Below, piece by piece: positions 26,092 to 34,231 of a stretch of DNA of 64,000 nt. The stretch is from Natrinema amylolyticum. Lineage in GTDB: Archaea > Halobacteriota > Halobacteria > Halobacteriales > Natrialbaceae. The position numbers were made by a program, and so were the translations under genes. Location of the stretch: assembly GCF_020515625.1 (NCBI RefSeq), contig NZ_JAIWPJ010000001.1, positions 1 through 64,000 on the forward strand, written 5' to 3'. Position 1 is the first letter of the stretch. Every line of letters begins with the position of its first letter. The notes below the pieces were generated by a model. That model did no database searches and was not told where the DNA came from. It was given only the letters and a program-made list of their open reading frames with translations.

Positions 26092-27246
26092 ATGCAACCG
26101 CGCGACCTGTCCGATCACGTCGCATACGAGGCGGGTCGAGGCATCGAGGAGGTCGCCCGCGAACTCGGGCGCGATCCCTCGGAGTTCATCAAACTCGCCT
26201 CGAACGAGAACCCGCACGGCCCCTCGCCGGCCGCCGCCGTAGCCATCCGCGAGACGGCCTCGAGCGTGAGTTCCTACCCCAAAGCCGCCCACGCCGATTT
26301 GACCGCCGCCGTCGCTGACCGTTGGGACGTCAGCGACGAGCAAGTCTGGCTGGCCAACGGCGGCGACGGGGCAATCGACTACCTCCACCGGGCGGCCCTC
26401 GAGCCGGGAGACGACGTCCTCGTTCCCGCGCCCGGCTTCGCCTACTACGGGATGAGCTCCCGCTTTCACCACGGCGACGTTCGGGAGTACGAACTCGAGC
26501 GCGAGGACGACTTCGCCCAGGACGCCGAGACCGTTCTCGGGGCCTACGACGGCGATCGATTGCTCTTCGTTACGAGCCCGCACAACCCCACCGGCTCGAC
26601 GATGCCGCTCGCGGATGTCGAGCGCCTCGCCGACGAAACCGCCGACGAGACGCTGATCGTGGTCGACGAGGCCTACGGCGAGTTCGCCGACCGGGACAGC
26701 GCCGTCGCGCTGATCGAGGGCCGCGACGGATTCGACGCCCGCGACGACGTCGCGGTCCTGCGGACGTTCTCCAAGGCCTACGGGCTGGCCGGCGTTCGCC
26801 TCGGCTACGCCGTCGTTCCCGACGAGTGGGGCGACGCCTACGCCCGCGTGAACACGCCCTTCGCAGCGAGTGAGCTCGCCTGCCGGGCCGGTCTGGCCGC
26901 CATCGACGACGACGAACACGTCCGGCGCACCGTCGAGACAGCGGTCGAGTCACGCGCGTACATGCGCGAGAACATCGACGCTCACGTCTGGGAGAGCGAG
27001 GGGAACTTCGTCCTCGTCGACGTCGGCGACGCCGTGGCCGTCAGCGAGGAAATGCAAGAGCGGAGCGTCATCGTCCGCGACTGCTCGAGCTTCGGCCTCC
27101 CGGGCTGTATCCGCATCACCTGTGGCACCGCCGAAGAGACCGAGCGGGCGGTCGCGACGCTCAACGACGTGCTCGCCGATCTCGACGTCGCGCCGGAGTC
27201 GACGGACGAGGCCGAGGACCCGGACGCGGAGGTGGCCGACCCGTGA
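26092..27246 (+). CDS. hisC: Histidinol-phosphate aminotransferase
   Basis: 384 aa. PLP enzyme of fold type I; the lysine is in FSKAYGLAGVRLGYA, and the substrate/PLP contacts are ANENPHGPSP-like (SNENPHGPSP), SPHNPTGS and VDEAYGEF. It makes L-histidinol phosphate in histidine synthesis. The next gene overlaps by 4 nt (GTGA), so hisC, the AK6-like kinase and the CDP-alcohol phosphotransferase form one operon, though they are functionally unrelated. Confidence 0.93.
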   Translation: MQPRDLSDHVAYEAGRGIEEVARELGRDPSEFIKLASNENPHGPSPAAAVAIRETASSVSSYPKAAHADLTAAVADRWDVSDEQVWLANGGDGAIDYLHRAALEPGDDVLVPAPGFAYYGMSSRFHHGDVREYELEREDDFAQDAETVLGAYDGDRLLFVTSPHNPTGSTMPLADVERLADETADETLIVVDEAYGEFADRDSAVALIEGRDGFDARDDVAVLRTFSKAYGLAGVRLGYAVVPDEWGDAYARVNTPFAASELACRAGLAAIDDDEHVRRTVETAVESRAYMRENIDAHVWESEGNFVLVDVGDAVAVSEEMQERSVIVRDCSSFGLPGCIRITCGTAEETERAVATLNDVLADLDVAPESTDEAEDPDAEVADP

Positions 27247-27797
27247 GAATCGCCGTCACCGGCACCCCCGGAACCGGAAAGACGACCGCGACGGAACTGC
27301 TCGAGTCCCGGCTAGCCGATGCGGAGACGGCCGCCGACCGCGAGTCGACGCCCGACCTCGAGGTGATCCACCTCAACCGAGTGCTCGAGGAGGAGGGGCT
27401 CTACACCGAGGTCGACGCCGACCGCGAGAGCAAGATCGCGGATCTCGAGGCGCTGAGCGAGTGGCTCGCGGGCCGCGACGACGTCGTGATCGAATCGCAT
27501 CTCGCCCATCACGTCGACGCCGACCGGATCGCCGTCCTTCGGTGTCACCCCGAGACGCTCGAGGAGCGGCTGCTCGAGCGCGGCGAGACCGACGCGAAGG
27601 CCGCCGAAAACGCAGAGAGCGAGGCTCTGGACGTAATTCTCTCGGAAGCGGTCGAGGAACACGGCCTCGAGTCGGTCTACGAGATCGACACGACCGATCG
27701 CGATCCGGCGGCCGTCGCGGACGAGCTCGCGGCGGTCGCGGCGGGCGAGCGCGACCCGAGCGCCGGCGAAGTCGACTTCGTGGGGTATCTCACGTGA
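27243..27797 (+). CDS. AK6-like nucleotide kinase (Fap7/adenylate kinase family)
   Basis: 184 aa. The P-loop GTPGTGKTTATELLE is complete, and the lid region with ESHLAHHVDADR and LERGETDAKAAENAES fits the AK6/Fap7 family, which is involved in small-subunit ribosome assembly and has adenylate kinase activity. It starts with GTG overlapping the hisC stop, and its own stop overlaps the next start by 4 nt. Confidence 0.87.
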   Translation: MRIAVTGTPGTGKTTATELLESRLADAETAADRESTPDLEVIHLNRVLEEEGLYTEVDADRESKIADLEALSEWLAGRDDVVIESHLAHHVDADRIAVLRCHPETLEERLLERGETDAKAAENAESEALDVILSEAVEEHGLESVYEIDTTDRDPAAVADELAAVAAGERDPSAGEVDFVGYLT

Positions 27798-28408
27798 CGC
27801 TCGACAAGTTCCGGCCGTACGTCTCGCGCTTTCTCGACCCGTTCGTCAAGGGGTTCGACCGCGTCGGGATGACGCCTAACGGGGTGAGCGTCGTCGCGTT
27901 CGGGATGGCGATCCTGGCCGCGGGCGCGTTCGCCCTCGGCGGCCTCGAGGCTCCGATCTGGTACGTCGTGGCGGCGATACTGGTCTTCCTGAACGGCTGG
28001 CTGGACATCGTCGACGGCGCGCTCGCGCGAGAACAGGAGGTCGCCTCGGCCGGCGGCGACCTGCTCGATCACGTCCTCGATCGGTACGCGGATATCGTCG
28101 TCATCGCGGGGCTGGCCGCGGGCATCGAGGACTATCTGCTGGGCTTCGCCGCAGTGACCGGCGTCGTGATGACCTCGTATCTGGGGACGCAGGCCCAAGC
28201 CGTCGGCCTCGACCGGGTCTACGGCGGACTCGTCGGCCGTGCGGACCGACTGGCGATCATCGGGATCGCCGGCTTTCTCGCCTATCCGCTCGCGGGGACG
28301 ACTCTCGGTGGCGTCACGCTGGTCGGCTGGCTGCTGGTCTTCCTCGCGGTCGTCGGCCACCTGACGGCGCTCCAGCGGTTCTACTACTCCTGGGCCGCCC
28401 TCGAATAG
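27794..28408 (+). CDS. CDP-alcohol phosphatidyltransferase (archaeal lipid head-group enzyme)
   Basis: 204 aa, about six membrane helices. The CDP-alcohol motif is clear: DIVDGALAREQEVASAGGDL followed by DHVLDRYAD, i.e. D..DG..AR........G...D...D. It matches the archaetidylinositol-phosphate-synthase type, which moves the CDP-archaeol group to inositol phosphate or similar alcohols. GTG start at 27794 overlaps the kinase stop. Substrate is inferred from the archaeal setting. Confidence 0.88.
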   Translation: MTLDKFRPYVSRFLDPFVKGFDRVGMTPNGVSVVAFGMAILAAGAFALGGLEAPIWYVVAAILVFLNGWLDIVDGALAREQEVASAGGDLLDHVLDRYADIVVIAGLAAGIEDYLLGFAAVTGVVMTSYLGTQAQAVGLDRVYGGLVGRADRLAIIGIAGFLAYPLAGTTLGGVTLVGWLLVFLAVVGHLTALQRFYYSWAALE

Positions 28409-28493
28409 ACCCGTTTCGGCCCGGTAATCGGATGTTTTGACGGCGCGGAGCCGCGCCGCATGCTTTATCCCTCACCGCGATATAGAGACCGAC

Positions 28494-29039
28494 ATGGTTC
28501 AGTGCGAGATGTGTGGGGCCGAGACGTCGTCCCCGAACACCATCAAAGTCGAGGGCGCGAAGCTAGACGTGTGTTCGAACTGCACGGACTTCGGCACTGA
28601 AGTCAAAGACACGTCGAGTTCGAGCGGGTCGACGAAGTATTCGACCGGGTCGAGTTCGTCCTCGTCGAGCGGGGGTGGCCAGTCGAGCGCCTCGAGCGGG
28701 AGTTCTTCGCGTTCGAGCGGCTCGAGCCAGCGCCGCTCGGACATGTTCGACGACATGGACGAACTCGCGACTGATTACGACGATCGCGTCCGAAACGCTC
28801 GCGAGGACAAGGGACTCAGCCAGTCCGATCTCGCGAACGAACTCAACGAGAAGGCCAGCCTGATCCGCAAGATCGAGCGCGGTGACACGCTGCCGAGCGA
28901 CGATGTACAGACGAAACTCGAGGACTTCCTCGAGATCAGCCTGAGCGCGGAGGGCAGTTCCGGCGAGGACTCGGAGTGGTCCGGCGGCTCCTCGACGGGG
29001 AGTTACACGCTGGGCGACGTCGTCAAGCGCAAGGACTGA
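28494..29039 (+). CDS. Multiprotein bridging factor 1-like HTH protein
   Basis: 181 aa. An N-terminal zinc ribbon ([10 protein letters not shown], then CSNCTDFG) and a Ser/Gly-rich linker (~50 residues) precede a Cro-type [39 protein letters not shown]. This is the archaeal MBF1 layout; MBF1 connects regulators to TBP and also contacts the ribosome. The start at 28494 is used; TTTATCC at ~28464 is ~25-30 nt upstream. Confidence 0.87.
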   Translation: MVQCEMCGAETSSPNTIKVEGAKLDVCSNCTDFGTEVKDTSSSSGSTKYSTGSSSSSSSGGGQSSASSGSSSRSSGSSQRRSDMFDDMDELATDYDDRVRNAREDKGLSQSDLANELNEKASLIRKIERGDTLPSDDVQTKLEDFLEISLSAEGSSGEDSEWSGGSSTGSYTLGDVVKRKD

Positions 29040-29115
29040 CGCCGACGGCCGTCTCCGTCCTCGATACCGCCGCCGACTCGCAAACTATTTCTTTCGTGCG
29101 GGTGCCGTTGCCGAT

Positions 29116-29760
29116 ATGTTCGTCCTCGTTAATCTGAAGACGTATCCGTGTGACCCGATCGAAGTCGCGGAAGCCGTCCGCGACGTCAACGATGCGACCG
29201 ATGCCCGTCTGGCAGTCGCGCCGCAGGCGGCCCACATCGAGCGCGTCGCCGAGACGGGCGCGGAGACGTGGGCCCAACACGTCGATTCGATCGAGCACGG
29301 GAGCAACACCGGCCACGCGCTCGCCGAGAGCGTCGCCGACGCCGGCGCAGTCGGGACCCTGATCAACCACTCCGAGCGCAGACTGAAACTGGCCGACATC
29401 GACGGTGCCGTCCGAGCGGCCGAGCGGGCGGGTCTCGAGACGGTCGTCTGTGCGAACAATCCGGCCCAGATCGGTGCGGCCGCCGCCCTGGGGCCGAACG
29501 CCGTCGCCGTCGAGCCGCCTGAACTCATCGGCACCGGCACGCCGGTCAGTCAGGCCGACCCCGACGTCGTCGAAGACGCCGTCGAGGCGGCGGCGAACGT
29601 CGACTCCGAGGTGTCGGTCCTCTGTGGTGCGGGCATCAGTACGGGCGACGATGTCGTCGCTGCCGGCGAGCTGGGCGCCGAGGGGGTCTTGCTCGCCAGC
29701 GGCGTCGCGAAGGCCGACGATCCCGAGGCGGCGCTCGAGGACCTCGTCGAACCGCTCTGA
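29116..29760 (+). CDS. tpiA: Triosephosphate isomerase
   Basis: 214 aa, the short archaeal form. NLKTYP (Lys), TLINHSERR (His), [10 protein letters not shown] (Glu), CGAGIS and [13 protein letters not shown] (phosphate loop) are all present. It interconverts glyceraldehyde-3-phosphate and dihydroxyacetone phosphate in central metabolism. ATG at 29116, TATA-like CTATTTCTTT at about 29084-29093. Confidence 0.94.
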   Translation: MFVLVNLKTYPCDPIEVAEAVRDVNDATDARLAVAPQAAHIERVAETGAETWAQHVDSIEHGSNTGHALAESVADAGAVGTLINHSERRLKLADIDGAVRAAERAGLETVVCANNPAQIGAAAALGPNAVAVEPPELIGTGTPVSQADPDVVEDAVEAAANVDSEVSVLCGAGISTGDDVVAAGELGAEGVLLASGVAKADDPEAALEDLVEPL

Positions 29761-29842
29761 TCCCGGATTTCGACCCCGACCGCGTACCGACGCCGCGGAC
29801 AGCGCCGACCGACTTTTCTCGACGCCCGCCGAATGACGGAAT

Positions 29843-30295
29843 ATGACCGACGACGGATCCGGACCCGAGAGCGATCTCGGGGCCGAGAACGAGTCCGAAG
29901 CGGGGGAGCGATCCGTGGCCGTCACGCTCGAGAACCGACTGATGAGTCACGGGCTCTACGTGACTGACGTTCGATGGATGGCGGAGACCGAGCCGCCCGG
30001 CGACGACGGGGCCGGGATCGAACTCGAGTACGAGGCCGTCTCCGAAGCGCCCGCCGTCACGAGCGACGAGGTCGGGGCCGTCCTGCGGACGCTCCTGACC
30101 ATCGGCGACGAACGGGAGTGGACGCCAGGCCGGCTCGAAGTGACGTCACTGACGACCGATGGCGACGTCCGCGGGTGGTGGTACGTCGAACGCGAGTGGT
30201 TCGAGCGGCTCGGTTCGGACCTCTCTCAAGTCGAGTTCTCCGAGCGGGTGCTATCTACCGTTAAAAATTACCGACACGAACGAGACAGTCGTTAA
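29843..30295 (+). CDS. Uncharacterised haloarchaeal protein
   Basis: 150 aa, very acidic, soluble. Motifs include LENRLMSHGLYVTDVRWM, a beta-rich middle with a WTPGRLEVTSL segment, and a WWYVEREWFERLG tail. It resembles haloarchaeal conserved proteins, but I do not know the family. The TIR gene begins 59 nt downstream on the same strand, so co-transcription is possible. Confidence 0.6.
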   Translation: MTDDGSGPESDLGAENESEAGERSVAVTLENRLMSHGLYVTDVRWMAETEPPGDDGAGIELEYEAVSEAPAVTSDEVGAVLRTLLTIGDEREWTPGRLEVTSLTTDGDVRGWWYVEREWFERLGSDLSQVEFSERVLSTVKNYRHERDSR

Positions 30296-30296
30296 A

Positions 30297-30345
30297 TACG
30301 ATACCGGGGATAGATTAATGATGGCTCATACGCCTGTGTATCGTA
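30297..30345. promoter_or_regulatory. Widely spaced inverted repeat before the TIR gene
   Basis: TACGATAC (30297-30304) and GTATCGTA (30338-30345) are perfect 8-bp complements 33 nt apart. They flank an AT-rich candidate promoter for the TIR gene (start 30355). This may be a regulator site or mRNA structure. Confidence 0.4.
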
Positions 30346-30354
30346 GACGATCCA

Positions 30355-30990
30355 ATGACTGGAGAGCAGGTGTACGTTTCGCACGCGCCCGGTAACCTCG
30401 AGCTCGTTCAGGACCTGTTCTCGACGGTCAAGAACTTCCCGTTCGGCGTCCACATCGCGCTCGAGGAGATCGAGTCCGGCCGCTCCCGGAAGCGACTTGA
30501 GGGCCGCCTCGCCAACAGCGATCTCGTCGTCGCGGTGCTGACCGAGGACGCGGCCGGGAACACGTGGATCAATCAGGAGGTCGGCTACGCGGTGGCGAAA
30601 GGAATTCCCGTCTTGCCGGTCCGCGACGACGGAGTCAGTTGTCGCGGGTTCATCAGCGACGTCGAAGGCGTGACGATCGATCGGGGAGACCTCTCGGTCA
30701 CCATCTTCAACCTGCTCTGTCGGCTCCGGAGCGAGCTCGCGCCGCTGGGGGCGCTGTCGGTCCCGAACTGGTACATCCGATTCCCCTGTACGATCCCCGA
30801 CTGCGACCAGCCGGTTACGCTCGAACTCGAGCAGGGGCAGACGAAACTCTGGAAACTCCACGATCACGGGAAACACCTGACGGCGTCGTGTGCGGTCTGC
30901 GAATCGACGTACTACTTCGACCCGGCGACGATCGGCTTCACCGGCAGGAAGGACGGCGTCGCCGCTCAATCCTCTCGGAGCCGTTCGTAG
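30355..30990 (+). CDS. TIR-domain protein with C-terminal zinc ribbon
   Basis: 211 aa. TIR part, residues ~4-110: QVYVSHAPGN at the first strand, HIALEEIESGRSRKRLEGRL, then DLVVAVLTEDAAGNTWINQE (catalytic Glu at 75 in NTWINQE) and VAKGIPVLPVR. Residues ~143-185 hold four Cys (145, 150, 179, 182) as a zinc ribbon. TIR proteins with this Glu can split NAD in bacterial and archaeal immunity, or act as scaffolds. The last 25 nt overlap the end of the convergent J-protein gene. The role in defence is inference; no known Thoeris partner is seen nearby. Confidence 0.8.
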   Translation: MTGEQVYVSHAPGNLELVQDLFSTVKNFPFGVHIALEEIESGRSRKRLEGRLANSDLVVAVLTEDAAGNTWINQEVGYAVAKGIPVLPVRDDGVSCRGFISDVEGVTIDRGDLSVTIFNLLCRLRSELAPLGALSVPNWYIRFPCTIPDCDQPVTLELEQGQTKLWKLHDHGKHLTASCAVCESTYYFDPATIGFTGRKDGVAAQSSRSRS

Positions 30991-31715
30991 GCCTCGGTAA
31001 CGAGACCGAACGCCGATCGACTGCCGGTTTGACGGTCGGGATGGGCGCGCTTCACCTGCCCGTGGAACGCCTCGCGGATCGCGTCGTCGCTCGCGTCCGC
31101 GTCGACGCCGAGTACCTCGCGGGCTCTTCTCTTCCGCATGGCGACGTCGACGACGATACCGTCTGCCTCGGCCTCGGCCTTGCAGTCGGGACAGAGCCGT
31201 TCGGTCCGGTCGTCGATCGTGGTGACGCGAAAGCGTTCCTCGGCGACCCGCTCCCGGCACTGACTACAGATGGCTCGGTTCTCGTCGGACTCCCCGTCGG
31301 TCGGGTCCGATGCGGCCGTGTCCGATCCGCGGGTCGTCGCACCGCCGGTATCGCCGTCGCCGCCTTCGTCATCGCCGTCGGCACCATCGTCACTGTCGGT
31401 GCCGCCGTCATCGCCGGCACCGTCGCGATCAGGCGCTTCGGCCGCACACGACCGGCAGCAGGTCAGGACGGTCCCGTCGTCGAGCACGACCTCCTCGAGG
31501 TCGTCTGCGAGAGTGGTTTCGGTACAGCCGTCACACGTCTCTCGACGTTGATCGAGCGAGCCGGCCGTTCGCGCGGCCGCTCTCGCATGTGGTTCACACG
31601 CCGGACAGCACGCGACCCGTTCGCCGTCCGGCATCGTCACTGTCGTCAGGTTCTCGAGTGCGACCGAACGGTCGCACCCGTCACAGCCGGTCCGCCGATC
31701 GCCGACCACGCCCAT
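30966..31715 (-). CDS. J-domain protein with three zinc-knuckle repeats
   Basis: 249 aa. Three paired-Cys modules (CDGCDRS/CCPACE, CDGCTE/CCRSCA, CSQCRER/CPDCK) precede an acidic low-complexity linker and a C-terminal J-domain: AREVLGVDADASDDAIREAF, then AHPDRQ with the HPD motif (DnaK-binding). The start ATG at 31715 gives MGVVGDRRTGCDGC. It is a DnaJ-type co-chaperone with zinc modules in an unusual order (N-terminal rather than C-terminal). Its 3' end overlaps the TIR gene by 25 nt. Confidence 0.82.
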   Translation of the reverse strand: MGVVGDRRTGCDGCDRSVALENLTTVTMPDGERVACCPACEPHARAAARTAGSLDQRRETCDGCTETTLADDLEEVVLDDGTVLTCCRSCAAEAPDRDGAGDDGGTDSDDGADGDDEGGDGDTGGATTRGSDTAASDPTDGESDENRAICSQCRERVAEERFRVTTIDDRTERLCPDCKAEAEADGIVVDVAMRKRRAREVLGVDADASDDAIREAFHGQVKRAHPDRQTGSRSAFGLVTEAYERLRED

Positions 31716-32174
31716 TGCTCGAGCGGTTCGGGGTCGTCCCATATTAGTTCTTCTGCTGACAGTCACGGCCGTCGGCATCCCGTCGCGGCGAGACCGTCTC
31801 GACGTTCGACGCGACCGGGACACCGAGTCGGGGGGACGAGTGCGTAGGATCGGCCTACCTACCGGGTGGAATTCCCCGCCGCGTGGGTGCCGTCAGTGAA
31901 CGGTGTCGATAACAAAGTGGCTTCCCGTCGACCGACCGATCGTGCGAGGCGACCCTCGCACGGAGACGCTCTGTCCGTTGGACGGCGCTCGGCGGCCGAC
32001 CGTCGCCGAGTTCCTCCTCTCCTGTCAGGGATTCAGTGGCCGCCGCGACCGAGACGGATTCGGTCCGTGGCTCGGCCGAATTCATTTATCGATCGTCGAT
32101 CAGCCACGTCTCGGTCTCGGGCCCGATCGAGCGGAACCGGGAAATCAATACGACCGCGGAACCGACGGTCGAAT
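31716..32174. other. Intergenic region with a hairpin
   Basis: 459 nt without a confident gene. A perfect 9-bp hairpin (CGTGCGAGG/CCTCGCACG, loop CGAC) lies at 31941-31962; its orientation of action is unclear. A possible promoter AATTCATTTATCG lies at 32080-32092, too far from the DUF3054 start for a leaderless transcript. Confidence 0.5.
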
Positions 32175-32600
32175 ATGGACACGGCAGTTCAGACGGGAGT
32201 CCGTGACAGCGCGGCCGGTCGCGCGCGAATCGCCGCCGGCGCGGTCGACGTCGTCCTCGTCGCCGCGATGGTTCTCTACGGCTACGTCGATCACGGTGGC
32301 GATCCGATCGCCGCCCCGCTCGCGGCGCTCGAGACGATCGCACCGTTCGTAATCGGCTGGCTCGCCGTCGCAGTGATTGCAGACGTGTACGCGCGCGATC
32401 GTCTCCTGGGACGAGACGAACTCCGACTGACGGCGATCGCCTGGATCGCGGCGGCTAACGTCGGACTCATGATCCGGGGGTCGCCGCTGTTTCAGGGCGG
32501 CACGAGTTGGCCGTTCCCGGTCGTGATCACCGTCTCCGTGCTCGTCGTGTTGCTCGGATGGCGGCTCGGCTACGCCCTGTTTCTATCAGCGTCGAAGTAA
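32175..32600 (+). CDS. DUF3054 family membrane protein
   Basis: 141 aa, about four helices: AAGAVDVVLVAAMVLYGYVD, TIAPFVIGWLAVAVIADVYA, LTAIAWIAAANVGLMIRG and VVITVSVLVVLLGWRLGYAL. This spacing and the RGSPLFQGGTSWPFPVV segment match DUF3054, a small bacterial/archaeal membrane family of unknown function. ATG at 32175. Confidence 0.82.
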   Translation: MDTAVQTGVRDSAAGRARIAAGAVDVVLVAAMVLYGYVDHGGDPIAAPLAALETIAPFVIGWLAVAVIADVYARDRLLGRDELRLTAIAWIAAANVGLMIRGSPLFQGGTSWPFPVVITVSVLVVLLGWRLGYALFLSASK

Positions 32601-32785
32601 GTCGCCGCGGCGCTGCTTGCTATCACTAACGTGAGCGATATTCGATCGATCCGTCACTGTTCCGGCTACTCTCATTGGGCCGTACGACTCCTCTCGGAGA
32701 GGAATATCATCGGACACGTTATTCCGATCGCTGATGACCGTTTCCCGAGCAGCAACATATCACTATACTGTGGTAGGATCGTTTT

Positions 32786-32819
32786 CTATAAGTTATAGAA
32801 ATCCATTGCAAAGGATTTC
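32786..32819. repeat. Two palindromes upstream of the 71-aa membrane protein
   Basis: CTATAAGTTATAG (32786-32798) is a perfect 6-bp palindrome around G. GAAATCC/GGATTTC (32798-32804 and 32813-32819) are 7-bp arms around eight bases. They lie 75-110 nt before the 32895 start in AT-rich DNA. Regulator binding is possible; no family match is known. Confidence 0.4.
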
Positions 32820-32894
32820 CATTGTATACGAGTCCACCACGAACCGATTATGGGAAACACTTATATGGTTATTCCACATACTATAGGATAGATT

Positions 32895-33110
32895 ATGACT
32901 GGATATTACGACATTGTTCTCGGCCTCATCCCAGTCGCACTGCTCGGTATCACCGCGGCCCTCACCGTCGTCGGGATGTCGGTGACCACGGCGGTCCCGC
33001 TCGGATCGCTGGTCGCGATGGGAATTATCGGGCACGCAATGTTCGTCAATACGCCGGCTGACACCGCCGACGAGCCCCGATCCACGCAGTCTCCGATCAA
33101 CGCGGACTGA
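32895..33110 (+). CDS. Small two-helix membrane protein, haloarchaeal type
   Basis: 71 aa: MTGYYDIVLGLIPVALLGIT, then VTTAVPLGSLVAMGIIGHAM and a soluble Asp/Ser-rich tail. A TATA-like CTTATATGG (32859-32867) is ~30 nt before the ATG, so the mRNA is leaderless. Palindromes lie further upstream. Function unknown. Confidence 0.65.
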   Translation: MTGYYDIVLGLIPVALLGITAALTVVGMSVTTAVPLGSLVAMGIIGHAMFVNTPADTADEPRSTQSPINAD

Positions 33111-33179
33111 TTCTCTCGTCTCTCTGTCTCTATCCCCGCTTTCGGTTCTTTTTCCCCGCTCCGTTCCGTGTTGTTCGGT

Positions 33180-34178
33180 ATGACCGAGACGCTGTTTCTG
33201 ACCAGTGCAGACGTCGATTCGCTCGCGACGCCGGCCGAATACGTCAACGCCGTCCGTGATGGGTATCGCCAGCGCGGCGAGGGCGCGCCCGCTCAGCCGC
33301 GGTCGAAGTTCCTCCGCGGCGATCCCGAGGGAATGCTCACGAGCTACGCCGCCGTCCTCCCGGAGACGGGCGCGATGGGCGGGTACATGTACAGCTCCGG
33401 ATTCGGTGCTGTCGACGCCTGGTTCATGACGCCGCTGTTCGACGCCGAGAGCGGCGCGCCGCTCGCCCTGCTCGACGGCGCGAGCATGAACCCCTTCAAG
33501 ACCGGCGCAGCGGGTGCTGTCGGCGTCGACGAACTCGCCCGCGCGGACGCCGACACGCTCGCGGTCATCGGTAGCGGCGCGCAAGCGCGGGGCCAACTCC
33601 GCGCGACCGCGACCGTCCGCGACTTCGCCGAGGTGCGGGTCTACTCGCCGACGCCCGAGAATCGCGACTCGTTCGCGGCCGACTTCGACGACGATCTCGC
33701 GGCCGACGTTCGCGCGGTCGACTCGAGCACCGCCGCCGTCACGGGCGCGGACGTCGTGATCACGGCGACGAAAGCGAGCGAGCCGGTCTTCGACGGCGAC
33801 GACCTAGAGCCCGGCACGCACGTCACCGCGATGGGTCAGTACTCGCCGGACAAGCGCGAGCTGGACGCGACGACGATCGAGAAGGCGACGTACGTCCCAG
33901 ACCTCCGCGAGCGGGCGACGTTCGACGCCGGCTCGTTCATCCAGGCGCTCGAGGAGGGAGCGATCACCGAGGACCACGTCCACGCGGAACTGGGCGAGGT
34001 CGTCGCCGGGAACGAACCCGGCCGAACGAGCGAGGACGAGATCACGGTCTTCGACAGCGGCGGGACGGGCATCGAGACGGTCGCCGCGGCGTATCTGCTC
34101 TACGAGCGCGCCAGCGACCAAGGACTCGGACAGACGATCGAGTTCGCACCGGCGAGCGAGGCGCTGACCGGGAACTAG
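33180..34178 (+). CDS. Ornithine cyclodeaminase / mu-crystallin family enzyme
   Basis: 332 aa. N-terminal half: RSKFLRGDPEGMLTSYAAVLPE, GGYMYSSGFG and the DGASMNPFKTGAAGAVGVDE lysine-active-site region; NAD-binding half: LAVIGSGAQARGQLRATATV. Members make proline from ornithine or reduce imines/pyruvate (alanine dehydrogenase type in archaea); which one applies here cannot be read. ATG at 33180, preferred over one four codons earlier. Confidence 0.86.
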   Translation: MTETLFLTSADVDSLATPAEYVNAVRDGYRQRGEGAPAQPRSKFLRGDPEGMLTSYAAVLPETGAMGGYMYSSGFGAVDAWFMTPLFDAESGAPLALLDGASMNPFKTGAAGAVGVDELARADADTLAVIGSGAQARGQLRATATVRDFAEVRVYSPTPENRDSFAADFDDDLAADVRAVDSSTAAVTGADVVITATKASEPVFDGDDLEPGTHVTAMGQYSPDKRELDATTIEKATYVPDLRERATFDAGSFIQALEEGAITEDHVHAELGEVVAGNEPGRTSEDEITVFDSGGTGIETVAAAYLLYERASDQGLGQTIEFAPASEALTGN

Positions 34179-34231
34179 GTGGTCGGGAGCGCAGTTCTCA
34201 GGAGACTCGAGTGGAGCGGCGAACGATGGAG

